Assembly (NCBI RefSeq): GCF_000189635.1
Contig: NW_002476535.1
Coordinates: forward strand, 434,001 to 498,000
Source of the DNA: Tetrahymena thermophila SB210
Taxonomy: Eukaryota > Ciliophora > Oligohymenophorea > Hymenostomatida > Tetrahymenidae
Direction of reading: 5' to 3'
DNA length: 64,000 nucleotides
Shown here: positions 24,311 through 36,779 of the stretch, piece after piece
Position numbering within the stretch: position 1 is the stretch's first letter
How the letters are laid out: the number at the start of each line of letters is the position of its first letter
Notes under the pieces: generated by a model
Database searches by the model: none
The model's input: only the letters and a program-made list of their open reading frames with translations
What the model was told of the DNA's origin: nothing
Translations under genes and position numbers: made by a program

Positions 24311-26401
24311 TCAAAAATGATTTTATATTTCTGTTTTTAAAAATTTTTTCTAAAATGTTGAAACTTATTTAAATTTTTTACTTTAATCAAATTGTAGTGA
24401 ATTTTATTTAATATGTTAAGCGTTTAAAAGGTTAGCTGAACAACCTACCAGTTACAAAGCAGCTAGTTATTCTTTACTCAATAAAACCATCACAGCTTTC
24501 TTGAGTTATATCAAATCTCTAAATAGTTATAAAACATCCATAGTTTGATGAACTTAATTTGCAACCACTTTAGTCTCTTATGAATTCATTCCTTAGTTTT
24601 AATGAATATCTTTTCTGTTCCGAATAGTGAAATAATACCTATGAAAAATGCTAATAAATATATGTTAAAATAAAAAATAATTCTACCTAAAATTAAACAA
24701 ACTCATCTATGCCTTTCTTTACAGGAAATTATCTTTTAACTAAAAAAACTTTTTGGCATAATGTTCTATTTTTTCTTTAAATTTAAGTTTCTATATTCCT
24801 TCATTATCTTTATTATCCTTTTCGACTGAAATTTATATCAAATTTTGTTAATTTACTCTATTTTCCAAGCAACTATTAGATCTTAAATTGTTTTTAAATT
24901 TGATTTGTTAACTATTTTTAGGGGAAATTCTCGTAAATTATTATGGAATTCTAAGTTTATAAGAATTAAGACTCTTTTAAGATAGTAATTTTTTTTTACA
25001 ACAAGAAATATTTTCTAATACATCATTTTCTGTATATCTAGTATTCGTACTTGTGAGATAAGTTTCAGATATTTTGAAATTTTCTGAATGTGAATTATTC
25101 TGAACTATTTGATTTACTAACTGCTATTTTTTTACTTCATCTTGTTACTAATAATTTTGATATAATTTACTTGAGCAAGGTGAGATTTGCTGCATATCAA
25201 TTGATTCTTTCAATTTAATATTAAATTTAGGTAGAACAATAGATTCTGTATTTTCAATTTCTTCATCCAGCTTATTTTTTTTCATTTAAATCAATTAATC
25301 AATCAAAGGATCTTCTTCTTAGACACAAATATTATTAGTTTTTAATATTTTTAGATAATTGTTTGAGAAAATATTTTATAAAATAAGCATGAATATATCT
25401 TATTCTAAAAGAGTTTATGAAATATACCTACCAATAATTCCAATGCACATTAATACAGTTATTACAGTGTTACATTAAGCAAAAACTTAAGTTATCGTTG
25501 GGAATTGTATTTGGGTAAATTCTACAATTTCATCAAGCTATATAGTAATTTGCATGATTAAATTTAATCCTGTTTTTTGAAAAGTGGTATTTCTATCAAA
25601 ACTTTGTATGAGTGGATTATATTGAATTGGAGAGGAAAAAGTAGAATCAGATTAAAAAACTGCTCCTTGTTTTACAATTGTTTATTACTTAATTACATTG
25701 AAAGTTGTAAAAATAAACTCATTTCCTTATAAGTTGATATATTGATTTCTAAATTTTACATCCATTTGCTGAGAGGTTATATTATATTGTGAAGTATATA
25801 ATTTAACTTAAAAAGCAGCTGAAAGGTTATTAATTATCTCATCAATATCACTTGGATCAGCACAATTGTCTGGGATCGTAGTTTTGTAAAAGTCCACATC
25901 CTAGCATCTGTAGCCTAAAAATATAATGCTAGATCTTAAATTACCCTTTAATCCCAAAGTTAGAGTATTATTTTTAGATACCGTAGATAAATCTAAACAT
26001 CTATAATCTGTTAACTCACTATTTGAACATTTAGTTATATTGAGCTAAATCAGATTCATATCAGAGCTATAAAAAAATGGTAAAAATACCAAATAAGTTT
26101 TATTTGTTTATGCCTCTAAATCTCTAAGAGAATTGTTGCCTTATGTTTGGTAATCAAAGGCAAATAAATCATTATTTAGATCCAAATCAATTCTTTCGTT
26201 GACTATTACACTTTAAGACCTATAAGTAGGGTCAATTAGATTATTTAAATACTGATATAGGAGATAAATAAAGTAACCTATGATGATAATTATTACTTAA
26301 ATTGACAAAATAGCTCCGAAAATGGTTCTTTTCCTCATTTTATTCTTTCCAATATTAAATTAAAATGGTTAAGAAAAGAGATCAATGTTCTAAAGTTGCA
26401 T
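24311..26401 (-). CDS. Array copy 2: two-span membrane protein, early stop near C-terminus
   Basis: ATG at 26401 (MQLQNIDLFSQPFQF). The frame is open through span 1, the cysteine-bearing outer domain (NITKCSN, DNCADPSDIDEI), span 2 (CNTVITVLMCIGIIGRYIS) and the polar tail; one GT...AG intron lies near 24641-24689. The FRDLIQLKKAVM and LLSKEQLAALQLVGCSANLL motifs are intact. Two small indels just after this region bring a TGA at 24311 where other copies continue for about 40 more residues (SNIQSNNHKNYKNF region). The protein may still work, because the lost part is the least defined. A 523-bp part is identical to copy 3. Confidence 0.75.
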
Positions 26402-26799
26402 TTTTTTTAATTATAGGATGGTTTGTTTTTCTATTATTTGTTTTTGAGCGTTCAGCTATTTAATTTTTTTCAAATAAAAGGATAGAAGAATTTAGCATAC
26501 TGAAAAGTAAATATTGAATTAAAATGTGTCTGTAGTTTTTGGTAATAAAGCTTAAAAATTTTTATGTTTTAATTTAGTCTAAATTGAAAATAATTTACCA
26601 CAAGTTGAAATTTAATAAGTAATCTTTATTTACGTTTCCACATGTGTTAAGTTATAAATTAGAAGGTGGATTTCAAATTCAACCATATTTTAAATTTAAA
26701 ATATTTCTTTTTATAAAGTATATATAAATATTAATGGTTAATTTTTTGATATAAAGTGAGCTAAAAGATTAATATCTAAATCAGAAATCATTAAAATAA

Positions 26800-27055
26800 A
26801 TATTATTTTCTTGTTAAATTTTTCCTCCAGTAACACATTGATAAATTAAATGCAATGTTCTCATAGAATTCTTGTCAAAGCTGGGATAGAAATGAGGTCT
26901 TTAGATTTATTCCAATTTGTTAATCTATACTTTTATATTTATGAGGTTCCTTATTTTAAGCTGTACTTGAATTGGTTTAAGATGTAATTATTTTTACCTT
27001 TTCAATTTAATCATCGAAAAATAATAAATTAATAATTTATAGTAGATGCATTAAA
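26800..27055 (-). pseudogene. RPC34 3' relic, unit 2
   Basis: Matches the last ~250 bp of the intact RPC34 coding region (46135-46385): cctccagtaacacattg, caaagctgggatag, ggtctttagatttattccaat and gctgtacttgaattggtt are shared. It stops at about 27055, before the winged-helix part, and contains indels. Confidence 0.78.
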
Positions 27056-27288
27056 AATAAATTTTGGATGTATTCATGAGTACTTATTTTATAACCTTTA
27101 ATTTCATATGTTTTAAAAAACTTACGTATTTGATCGATTAGCGCAAATTTTTTAAAATTTTTCTAAGACTATTTTAAAATAATTGGAGTGAAAGATTGGC
27201 CTTAATAAATAAGAAATTAAGGTATATAGTATATTATATTGCAACTTATTTTTCTAAAAAATTAAAAATTTTTGCTTTTGATCTGATT

Positions 27289-29721
27289 TCATTAGAAAAT
27301 CTTTTTATATATTTAAAACATCTTTTTTTTTATTTTATTTAACTAAAGATTGACTAAATTTTTTTTAAATGTTAAAATTTAATAAAAAAAATTCAATCTA
27401 TTAATTTTTTCCACAAAATAAAATAACAAACAAACAAAAAAACAGACTACAACCATAATAAATTATTTGACATAAGCTGATATATTAATTATTATTATAG
27501 ATTCAATTTTAACTTAATGAAGATAAAATTCTTAAATCTAGCTTGCTTAGATTTTAATTGCTTGAGCATCTTTTTAAGAATTTTTAGATATAAAATGCTT
27601 GTAAATCTTCTGATTACTGGATTGAATATTACTTCTAAAAATGATTTTATATTTCTGTTTTAAAAAATTTTTATAAAATGTTGAATATTATTTAAATTTT
27701 TTACTTTAATCAAATTATAGCGAATTTTATTTAATCTGTTAAACATTTAAAAGGTTAGCTGAACAACCTACCAGTTACAAAGCAGCTAGTTATTCTTTAC
27801 TGAATAAAACCATCACAGCTTTCTTGAGTTATATCAAATCTCTAAATAGTTATAAAACATCCATCGTTTGATGAACTTAATTTGCTACCACTTTAGTCTC
27901 TTATGAATCCATTCCTTTGCTTTAATGTATATCTTTTCTGTTCCGAATATTGAAATAATACCTATGAAAAATGCAAATAAATATATGTCAAAATAAAAAA
28001 TAACTCTACTTATAATTAAATAAACTCATTTAAGCCTTTCTTTACAGGATTTCATCTTTTAACTAAAAAAACTTTTTCGAATAATTCTCTATTTTTTCTT
28101 TAAGTTTAAGTTTAAATTTTCCTTCATTATCTTTATTATCCTTTTCTACTGAAACTGATATCAAATTTTGTTAATTTACACTATTTTCCTAACAACTATT
28201 AGATCTTAAATTGTTTTGAAAGTTGATTTGTTAACTATTTTTAGGGGAAATTTTTGTAAATTATTATGGATTTCTAAGATTAGGAGTAGTACTCTTTTAA
28301 AATAGTAATTTTTTTTCACCATAAGAAACATTTTCTAATCCATCATTTTCTGTATATCTAGTATTCAAAGTTGTTAACTATATTTCAGAAGTTTTCAAAT
28401 TTTCTGAATATGGATTATTCTGAACTAATTGGTTTTCTAGCTGCTATTCTTTTACTTCGTCTTGTTGCTAATAATTTTAATATAACTAACTCGAGCAAGG
28501 TGAGCTTTGATGCATATCAATTGATTCTTTCAATTTAGCATTAAATGTAGGTACAGCAATAGATTCTGTATTTTCAATTTCTTCATTCAGCTTATTTTTT
28601 TTCATTTGAATCAGTTAATTAATCAAAGAATCTTCTTCTTAGAAACAAATATTATTAGTTTTTAATACTTTTTGATAATTGTTTGAGAAAATATTTTATA
28701 AAATAAGCATGAATATATCTTATTCTAAAAGAGTTTATGAAATATACCTACCAATAATTCCAATGCACATTAATACAGTTATTACAGTGTTACATTAAGC
28801 AAAAACTTAAGTTATCGTTGGGAATTGTATTTGGGTAAATTCTACAATTTCATCAAGCTATATAGTAATTTGCATGATTAAATTTAATCCTGTTTTTTGA
28901 AAAGTGGTATTTCTATCAAAACTTTGTATGAGTGGATTATATTGAATTGGAGAGGAAAAAGTAGAATCAGATTAAAAAACTGCTCCTTGTTTTACAATTG
29001 TTTATTACTTAATTACATTGAAAGTTGTAAAAATAAACTCATTTCCTTATAAGTTGATATATTGATTTCTAAATTTTACATCCATTTGCTGAGAGGTTAT
29101 ATTATATTGTGAAGTATATAATTTAACTTAAAAAGCAGCTGAAAGGTTATTAATTATCTCATCAATATCACTTGGATCAGCACAATTGTCTGGGATAGTA
29201 GTTTTGTAAAAGTCCACATCCTAGCATCTGTAGCCTAAAAATATAATGCTAGATCTTAAGTTACCTTTTAACCCCAAGGTTAAAGTATTATTTTTAGATA
29301 CCGTAGATAAATCTAAACATCTATAATCAGTTAACTCACTATTTGAACATTTAGTTATATTGAGCTAAATCAGATTCAAATCAGAACTATAAAAAAATGG
29401 TAAAAATACCAAATAAGTTTTATTTGTTTATGCCTCTAAATCTCTAAGTGAACTGTTGCCTTATGTTTGGTAATCAAAGGCAAATAAATCATTATTTAGA
29501 TCCAAATCAATTCTTTCGTTGACTATTACACTTTAAGACCTATAAGTAGGGTCAATTAGATTATTTAAATACTGATATAGGAGATAAATAAAGTAGCCTA
29601 TGATGATGAATATTACGGAAATAGACAAAATAGCTCCGAAAATGGTTCTTTTTCTCATTTTATTCTTACCAATATTAAATTAAAACGGTTAAGAAAAGAG
29701 ATCAATGTTCTAGATTTGCAT
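27289..29721 (-). CDS. Array copy 3: two-span membrane protein, frame intact
   Basis: ATG at 29721 (MQIQNIDLFSQPFQF), TGA at 27289. Span 1 is ILSISVIFIIIGYFIYLLYQ; the outer domain of about 280 residues carries the four conserved Cys and several NxT/S sequons (NNT, NIT); span 2 is followed by GRYISQ and a polar cytosolic tail, with one intron near 27970-28020. The frame stays open to a hydrophobic, probably non-native end, because A/T-rich 3' flanks rarely contain TGA; the last conserved part is IQEFYLHQVKIES near 27500. The function is unknown; topology alone recalls two-span channels or receptors, but no homology is claimed. Confidence 0.78.
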
Positions 29722-30299
29722 TTTTTTAAATCAGAGGATAGTTTTTTTTTCTATTATTTGTTTTTTGATTGCTCAGTGGTTTAATTTTTTTTTTTAATTA
29801 TAGGATTTACCTTTTTTCAAGGCATAAGCATACTAAAAAGTAAAAATTGAATAATATGTGGATGTGGTTTTTGATATTAAAGCTCAATAATTTTTTAATT
29901 TTTAAGTTTTAATTTACTCTAAATTGACAATAATTTACCACAAATTGAAATTTAATAATTAATCTTTATTTTTATATCCACATACGTTAAGTTATTAATT
30001 AGAAGGCGGATTTCAAAGTTGACCTTATTTTCAATTTAAAAAATTTTCTTTTTATAAAGATAAGAAAAATATTAATGTTTAAATTTTAATATAAAATGAG
30101 CAAAGGATTAATAATATATCTATTTTATAATAAAAATTATTTTAAAATAAAAAATACTAAAATTATAGAATGCTCCTATTTTAATATGTATTTTAAGAAT
30201 GTAATATTTATTGAATCTAAAAAAATTACATTCATTAATGAATGAAAAAAATTAGTCATTTATATATTAATATCTTTAAAACCAGGAACAGCTATATAT

Positions 30300-31800
30300 T
30301 AAAATTATTTACTCTAATAAAATTGTGGTGAGTTTTAATTCATCTATTAAACATTTTAAAGCTAGCTAAACAACCTACCAGTTACAAAGCAGCTAGTTAT
30401 TCTTTACTGAATAAAACCATCAATGCTTTCTTGAGTAATATCAAATCTCTAAATAGTTATAAAACATCCATTGTTTGATACACTTAATTTGCAATTACTT
30501 TAATATGTGATGACTCCATTCCTTTGTTTTAATATATATATTTTCTGTTTCGAATAGTGAAATAATACCTATGAAAAATAAAAATAAATATAAATTAAAA
30601 TAAAAATGACTCTACCTAAAATTAAATAAACTCATTTAAGTCTTTCTTTAAATGATATAATCTTTTAACTAAAAAAATTTTTTCGAATAATGCTCTATTT
30701 TTTATTTAAATTTAAGTTTCGATATTCCATAATTATCTTTATTATCCTTTTTAAATGAAATTTATATCAAATTTTGTTAATTTACACTATTTTTCTAACA
30801 ACTATTAGATGTTAAATTGTTTTAGAAGTTGAATTGTTAACTATTTTTTGGGGAAGTTCTTGTAAGTTATTATGGAGAGAAGTAGGACTGTTTTAAAATA
30901 GCAATTTTTTTCACATAATAAAAATTTTCTAAATCCATCATATTCTATAATTTTCAAATTCATACTTGTGAACTATATTTCAGAAGTTTAAATTTGCTGA
31001 ATGTGTAATATTCTGAACTAATTTGTTATCTCTTCTTGCTACTAATAATTTTAATATAATTTACTTGAGAAAGGTGAGTTTTGCTGTATACCAATTGATT
31101 GTTTTAACTTAGCATTAAATGTAAGTACAGCAATATATTTTGTATTTTCAACTAGCATGTTTTTTTCATTTGAACTAGTTAATCAATCTAAGGGTCTTCT
31201 ACTTTGTTACAAATATTTTTTTTTTAATACTTTTTGATAATTGTTTGAGAAAATATTTTATAAAAAAAACATGAATATAACTTGTTCTAAAAAATTTTAT
31301 GAAATATGACAACCAATAAATATTTCCAATGCAATTCAACGCAGCTAATAAAGCGTTACAATAAGCAAAAACTGAAGTTATAGTTGGGAATTGTATTTGG
31401 TTAAATCCTACAATTTCATGCTATAAAGTAACTTGCATGATTAATGTTAATCCTGATTTTCGAAAGTAGTCTTTCTGTCATAACTTCGAATGAGTGTTAA
31501 ATTGGAGAGGAAAAAGTAGAATCATATTTAAAAATTGACCCTTACTTTATAATAGCTTATTAATTAGTTACATTTAAAGTTATCTCCTAATAGGTTAATA
31601 TTGTGATTTCTAAAGTTTGCTTCCATTTGCTGGGAGGCATATTATATTGTGAAGTTTATAATTTAACTTAAAAAGCAGCAGAAGGATTATTAATTATCTT
31701 ATCAATATTATTAGGTTCAGCACAATTGTCTGGGATAGTAGTTTTGTAAACATCCACACCCTAGCACCTATAACCTAAATATATAACACTATTACTCATT
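30300..31800 (-). pseudogene. Array copy 4: truncated membrane-protein pseudogene
   Basis: Homology to the other copies begins at about 31795, inside the outer domain (ACCTATAACCTAAATATATAAC), so the start codon, span 1 and about 150 residues are missing. A block of about 15 bp is lost near 31580 where other copies have ttgtaaaaataaactc, and the tail has many indels (near 31020, 31150 and 30870). The right junction at 31800 passes into unrelated sequence. No RPC34 relic accompanies it. Confidence 0.85.
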
Positions 31801-31932
31801 CAACAATTATGGAAATCACATCAATAAATATTAAATGTAATGACTCTCTTTCAAAATTTTATATATTATTAAAAAACTCATTTAAATGGTTAAATTTTCA
31901 CTTTTTTTTATTAATGGGTTTTATATATAAAT

Positions 31933-34312
31933 TCAAGGTAAAATAGGAGAACTTACAGTATTTATTAAAAAAATTTCAATCTTTTAATTTTTTCCACTTA
32001 ACAAAATAAATAAATAAATAAATAAACAAACAAACAAACAAACAAAAAAAAAAGCATACTTCAACAATAACAAATTATTAGATATCTTCTAATATTTTAA
32101 TTATTATTATAGTTTCAATTTTAACTTAATGAAGATAAAATTCTTAAATCAAGTTTGCTTAGATTTTAATTGCTTGAGCATCTTTTTAAGAATTTTTAGA
32201 TATAAAATTCTTGTAATTCTTATGATTATTCGATAGTATATTACTTCTAAAAATGATTTTATTTTTCTATTTAAAAAATTTTTTCTAAAATATTGAATAT
32301 TATTTAAATTATTTACTCTAATCAAATTGTGGTGATTTTTATTTCATCTATTAAACATTTTAAAGGTTAGCTGAACAACCTACAAGTTACAAAGCAGCTA
32401 GTTATTCTTTACTAAATAAAACCATCACAGCTTTCTTGAGTAATATCAAATCTCTAAATAGTTATAAAACATCCATCGTTTGATGAACTTAATTTTCAAC
32501 TACTTTAGTCTCTGATGAATCAATTCCTTTATTTTAATGTATCTCTTTTTTGTTCCGTATAGAGAAATAATACCTATTAAAAATGCAAATAAATATATGT
32601 TAAAATAAAAAATGACTCTACCTAAAATTAAATAAACTTATTTAAGCCTTTCGTTACAGAATATAATCTTTTAACTAAAAAAGCTTTTTCGAATAATTCT
32701 CTATTTTTTCTTTAAATTTAAGTTTCAATATTTCTTGATTATATTGATTATCCTTTTCGACTGAAATTGACTTCAAGTTTTGTTAATTTATGTTATTTTA
32801 CTAACAACTATTTGATTTAAAGTTGATTTGTTAACTATTTTTAGGAGGAATTCTTGTAAGTTTTTATGAATTTCTAAATTTCTAAGAAGTAAGACTATTT
32901 TAAAATAGTAATTTTTTTTCTCCATAAGTAAAATTTTCAAGTCCATCATTTTCTGTATAATTGGAATTCATACTTGTGAGCTATATTTCTGAAGTTTTCA
33001 AATTTTCTGAATGTGAACTATTTTGAACTGATTGCTATTCTTTTACTTCATCATTTTACTAATAATTTTAATATAATTTATTTGAGCAAAGTGAACTCTG
33101 CTGCATATCGATTGATTCTTTCAACTTAGCATTAAATGTAGGTATAGCAATAGATTCTGTATTTTCAACTACTTCCTTCAGCATGTTATTTTTCATTTGA
33201 ACTAGTTAATCAATCAAAGGATTTTCTTCTTAGTTACAAATATTGTTAGTTTTTAATATTTTTTGATAATTGTTTGAGAAAATATTTTATAAAATTAACA
33301 TGAATATATCTTATTCTAAAAGTTTTTATGATATATACCTACCAATAATTCCAAAGCACATTAATACTGTTATTACAGTGTTACATTAAGCAAAAACTTA
33401 AGTTATAGTAGGGAATTGTATTTGGTTAAATTCTACAATTTCATCAAGCTCTATAGTTATTTGCATAATTGGATTAAATCCTGTTTTTTGAAAAAAAAGC
33501 TTTCTATCATAACTTTGAATCAATGGATTATATTAAATTGGAGAGGAAAAAGTAGAATCAGATTAAAAAATTGGCCCTTGCTTTATAATAGTTTATTACT
33601 TAATTACATTGAAAGTTGTAAAAATAAACTCATCTCCTTATAAGTTAATATATTGATTTCTAAATTTTGCTTCCATTTGCTGAGAGGTTATATTATATTG
33701 TGAAGTATATAATTTAGCTTAAAAAGCACCCGTAGCGCTATTAATTATCTCATCAATATCACTTGGATCAGCGCAGTTATCTGGGATAGTAGGTTTGTAA
33801 ACATCCACATCCTAGCACCTGTAACCTAAAAATATAATGCTAGATCTCAAGCTATGTTTTAATCCCAAGGTCAGAGTATTATTTTTAGATATTGTAGAGA
33901 AATCTAAGCATCTAAAATTAGATAACTCACTATTTGAACATTAAGTAAAATTGAGCGGAATCAGCTTAGCATCAGAGCTAAAAAAATATGGCAAAAACAC
34001 CAAATAAGTTTTATTTTATGATGCCTCTAAATCTCTCACTGAATAGGTGGAATTTATTTGGTAACTAAAGGCAAATAAATCATTAAGTAGATCCAAATCA
34101 ATTCTTTCATTGACTATTACACTTTAAGACCTATAAGTAGGATCAATTAGATTATTTAAATACTGATATAGGAGATAAATAAAATAGCCTAAGATCATGG
34201 TTATTACGGAAATAGACAAAATAGCTCCGAAAATGGTTCTTTTCCTCATTTAATTCTTTCCAATATTAAATTAAAATGGTTAAGAAAAGAGATCGATGCT
34301 CTAAAGTTGCAT
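31933..34312 (-). CDS. Array copy 5: two-span membrane protein, frame intact
   Basis: ATG at 34312 (MQLQSIDLFSQPFQF). I followed the frame without a stop through span 1, the outer domain (YRCQD, DNCADPSDIDEI), span 2 (MCFGIIGRYISQKLLEQ), the Gln/Asn tail and one intron near 32585-32635. The outer domain differs from copies 1-3 in a cluster near the N-terminus (YQINSTYSVRDLEAS), shared with copies 6 and 7, so copies 5-7 form a subgroup. The open frame ends in a TTTG/TTTA microsatellite (32005-32050) and TGA at 31933; the true C-terminus is probably earlier, near 32110. Confidence 0.8.
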
Positions 34313-34814
34313 TTTTTTAATGATATGATGATTTCTTTTTCTGTTATTTGTTTTTTGATTATTCAGTTGTTTAATTTTGTTTAAAATAATTATAGGATTG
34401 AATTTTTTTCAGTACTTAAGCGCACCAAAAATTAAATTTTGTATTAATATATGACTATTGTTGTTGTTAGTAAAATTCATTCATTATAAAGTTTTTATGT
34501 TTTAATTTACTCTAAAATTGAAGATAATTTACCATGAGTTGAAATTTAATTATTAAGCTTAATTTTTATTTCCACATACGTTTAGTAATAAATTCGAAAG
34601 TGGGAATCAAAACTTACCTTAATTTCAATTAAAAAATTTTTTTCTTTATAAAGTATATATAAGTATTAATGATTATATTTTTGAATTAAAGGGAACTAAA
34701 GGATTAATATCTATCTATCTACTTAATAATATATAAAGTATTTAAAATAAAAAATACTAAAATTGTATTGAAATTTATATTTATATTTATATTTTTATAT
34801 CTATTATTTTATAT

Positions 34815-35431
34815 TTCTATTGAAAATCACCAATCATTAAAATAAATACATTTTCAGGTGAAAATTTTCCACCAGTAAAACAATCGTTAAATAAAGGAAA
34901 GCTTCCATATCGAGTTTTTATCTAAGTTGGGAATGAAGAAATATGGTCTTTAGATTTTTAATTTAGATGATAATCAACACTTCTAGATTTGTGAAGTTCC
35001 TTATTTTTAAGCTGTACTTGATTTGGTTGATGATGTAATTGTTTTTACTTTTTCAATATTATCATCAAAATTTAATAAATTAATAATTTATAATACATGC
35101 CTTTATTTTAAATTGATTGAGCTATAGTAGCTAAAGAATTTGTTAGCCATTATTGGGATTATGAATCATATGGATTTTTATTTTTGAGCTAAGCTTATTA
35201 ATGAAATCTTTGTTAAGGAAAGTATTTTATACCAAACACAACCTGAAATACTTTCAGACAGTTCAAGATTGTTTAAAATAAATATATATTTGCCCTTACT
35301 GTGCTATTTACACCTTTAACTGATTTAATAATAAAAAAAAATTTTCAAAAACTTTAAAAAATTTTGCCCAATATATTCAAGTTCCCTTCATATAAAGGTG
35401 CCCACTTATACAGGTTTTACTGTATTTAGAA
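34815..35431 (-). pseudogene. RPC34 3' relic, unit 5
   Basis: The longest relic. It spans the Cys-rich C-terminus code (near 34865), the linker, the region atactttcagacagttcaag and reaches the winged-helix code (cacctttaactgatttaat; then caatatattcaagttccc and caggttttactg near 35370-35430). Frameshifts and substitutions are frequent. Confidence 0.8.
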
Positions 35432-36619
35432 AAATTAAATTTATTCTAATTTATTTTCTAATTGTTTTTTTCATTTAAAATAGAACTTAAAAACCCAACA
35501 GTTTTTATAATTTACCTAAAGAAAAAATAGATTTTAAATTGAGCTTTTTAAACAGGAAATTTCTTAATAGCAATGTTAGTAAAGCAATAATTAAAAAGAT
35601 ATTACTTTAATTAAAAAATATTTTGTGTAAAAATGTTATTGAATAATAACTATATACTCAAATTTCAAACAATATATAAATATTAGTTGAATTATAATAA
35701 TTATTAAATTTTTTACTCTATTTTTTAAAGTTTTGAATCAATGCTTTTTTCTGTAATCAAAAACTTTTTGACAATAGCGTTTACAACAAAGCATCAATAA
35801 TTAATTAATTACCTAAATCTATTTACTGTTTACACTAATTTTTTGACTTAAATCATTAAATATAATTATCGTAATGAAATAATCAGATAAAATTTTTCTA
35901 AATTTTTAGTTATTTATAAATTATATTTACCATTTTCTTTGTATATTAATTTATCTAATAAATAGATATTTCTTAATTTTTTAAATCCAAAAAAGCTTGA
36001 AATAAATAATTTGCTCTACTTTTCTGTTATATTAAAATGAAAAATGCTTACAACTTTGCCTAATAATTAATTAAATAATTATGAATAAACGAATAAATAT
36101 AATAGTGAATGAGTTTTAATGACGTATTTTTTTTTAATTTATTTAAATTAATCTTTCATCTATTAATAAATAAATCATCTCAAATAAAAAAAGTAATAAA
36201 CTATTTCTTAAATTCAAATGCACAAAATTAAATAAAAAAATCAGTGCTTTTTGAGGGAAAAGTGAAAATATTATAATTATATTTTGAGAGTGCTATGAAA
36301 ATTACTTTCAAAAAAATAAAATACTTGGAAATTCCACTTAAAATTAATAAATAGAAAATTTGAAAAGAATGTTATTGTTATTTATTAACTTGACTCATAA
36401 ATTATTTAAATATTATATATAATTTTTATTTACCAATTTTTAGCGAGATTTAAATTTTAGTATTGAAAATATATTCTTCGTTATTTATTAGATAAAAAAA
36501 TTTTCTTATATTGAATTTTACATTTTTATTTAAAATATGCAATTTTTACTTTTTAAATTTTTGTTTTAAAAGTTTTTAGTGCATGTTGCTACTTAATTGT
36601 GATTATATTTTAGCAAAAA
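35432..36619. other. AT-rich spacer between array units
   Basis: About 1.2 kb of A/T-rich sequence, not shared with other units. No gene seen. Confidence 0.55.
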
Positions 36620-36779
36620 GACTGTAATGACTAATCTCTATCAAATAAAATCGATTGATATTATAATGCTCATTATAAACTTTAACATATTTTATATGAT
36701 CCAATTAGAAAATCCTAAACTATCTTTTAAGTATATTTTAACTAAAGGTTGACAAAAATATTTTGAAAAAGTTTATATT

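Noticed and set aside
32000-32055. TTTG/TTTA repeat considered as a CRISPR-like or telomeric array
   Set aside because: It is a simple 4-bp microsatellite without spacers and does not match the ciliate telomere unit.
33416-33643. Plus-strand 75-codon frame
   Set aside because: It is antisense to the outer domain and span 2 of array copy 5.
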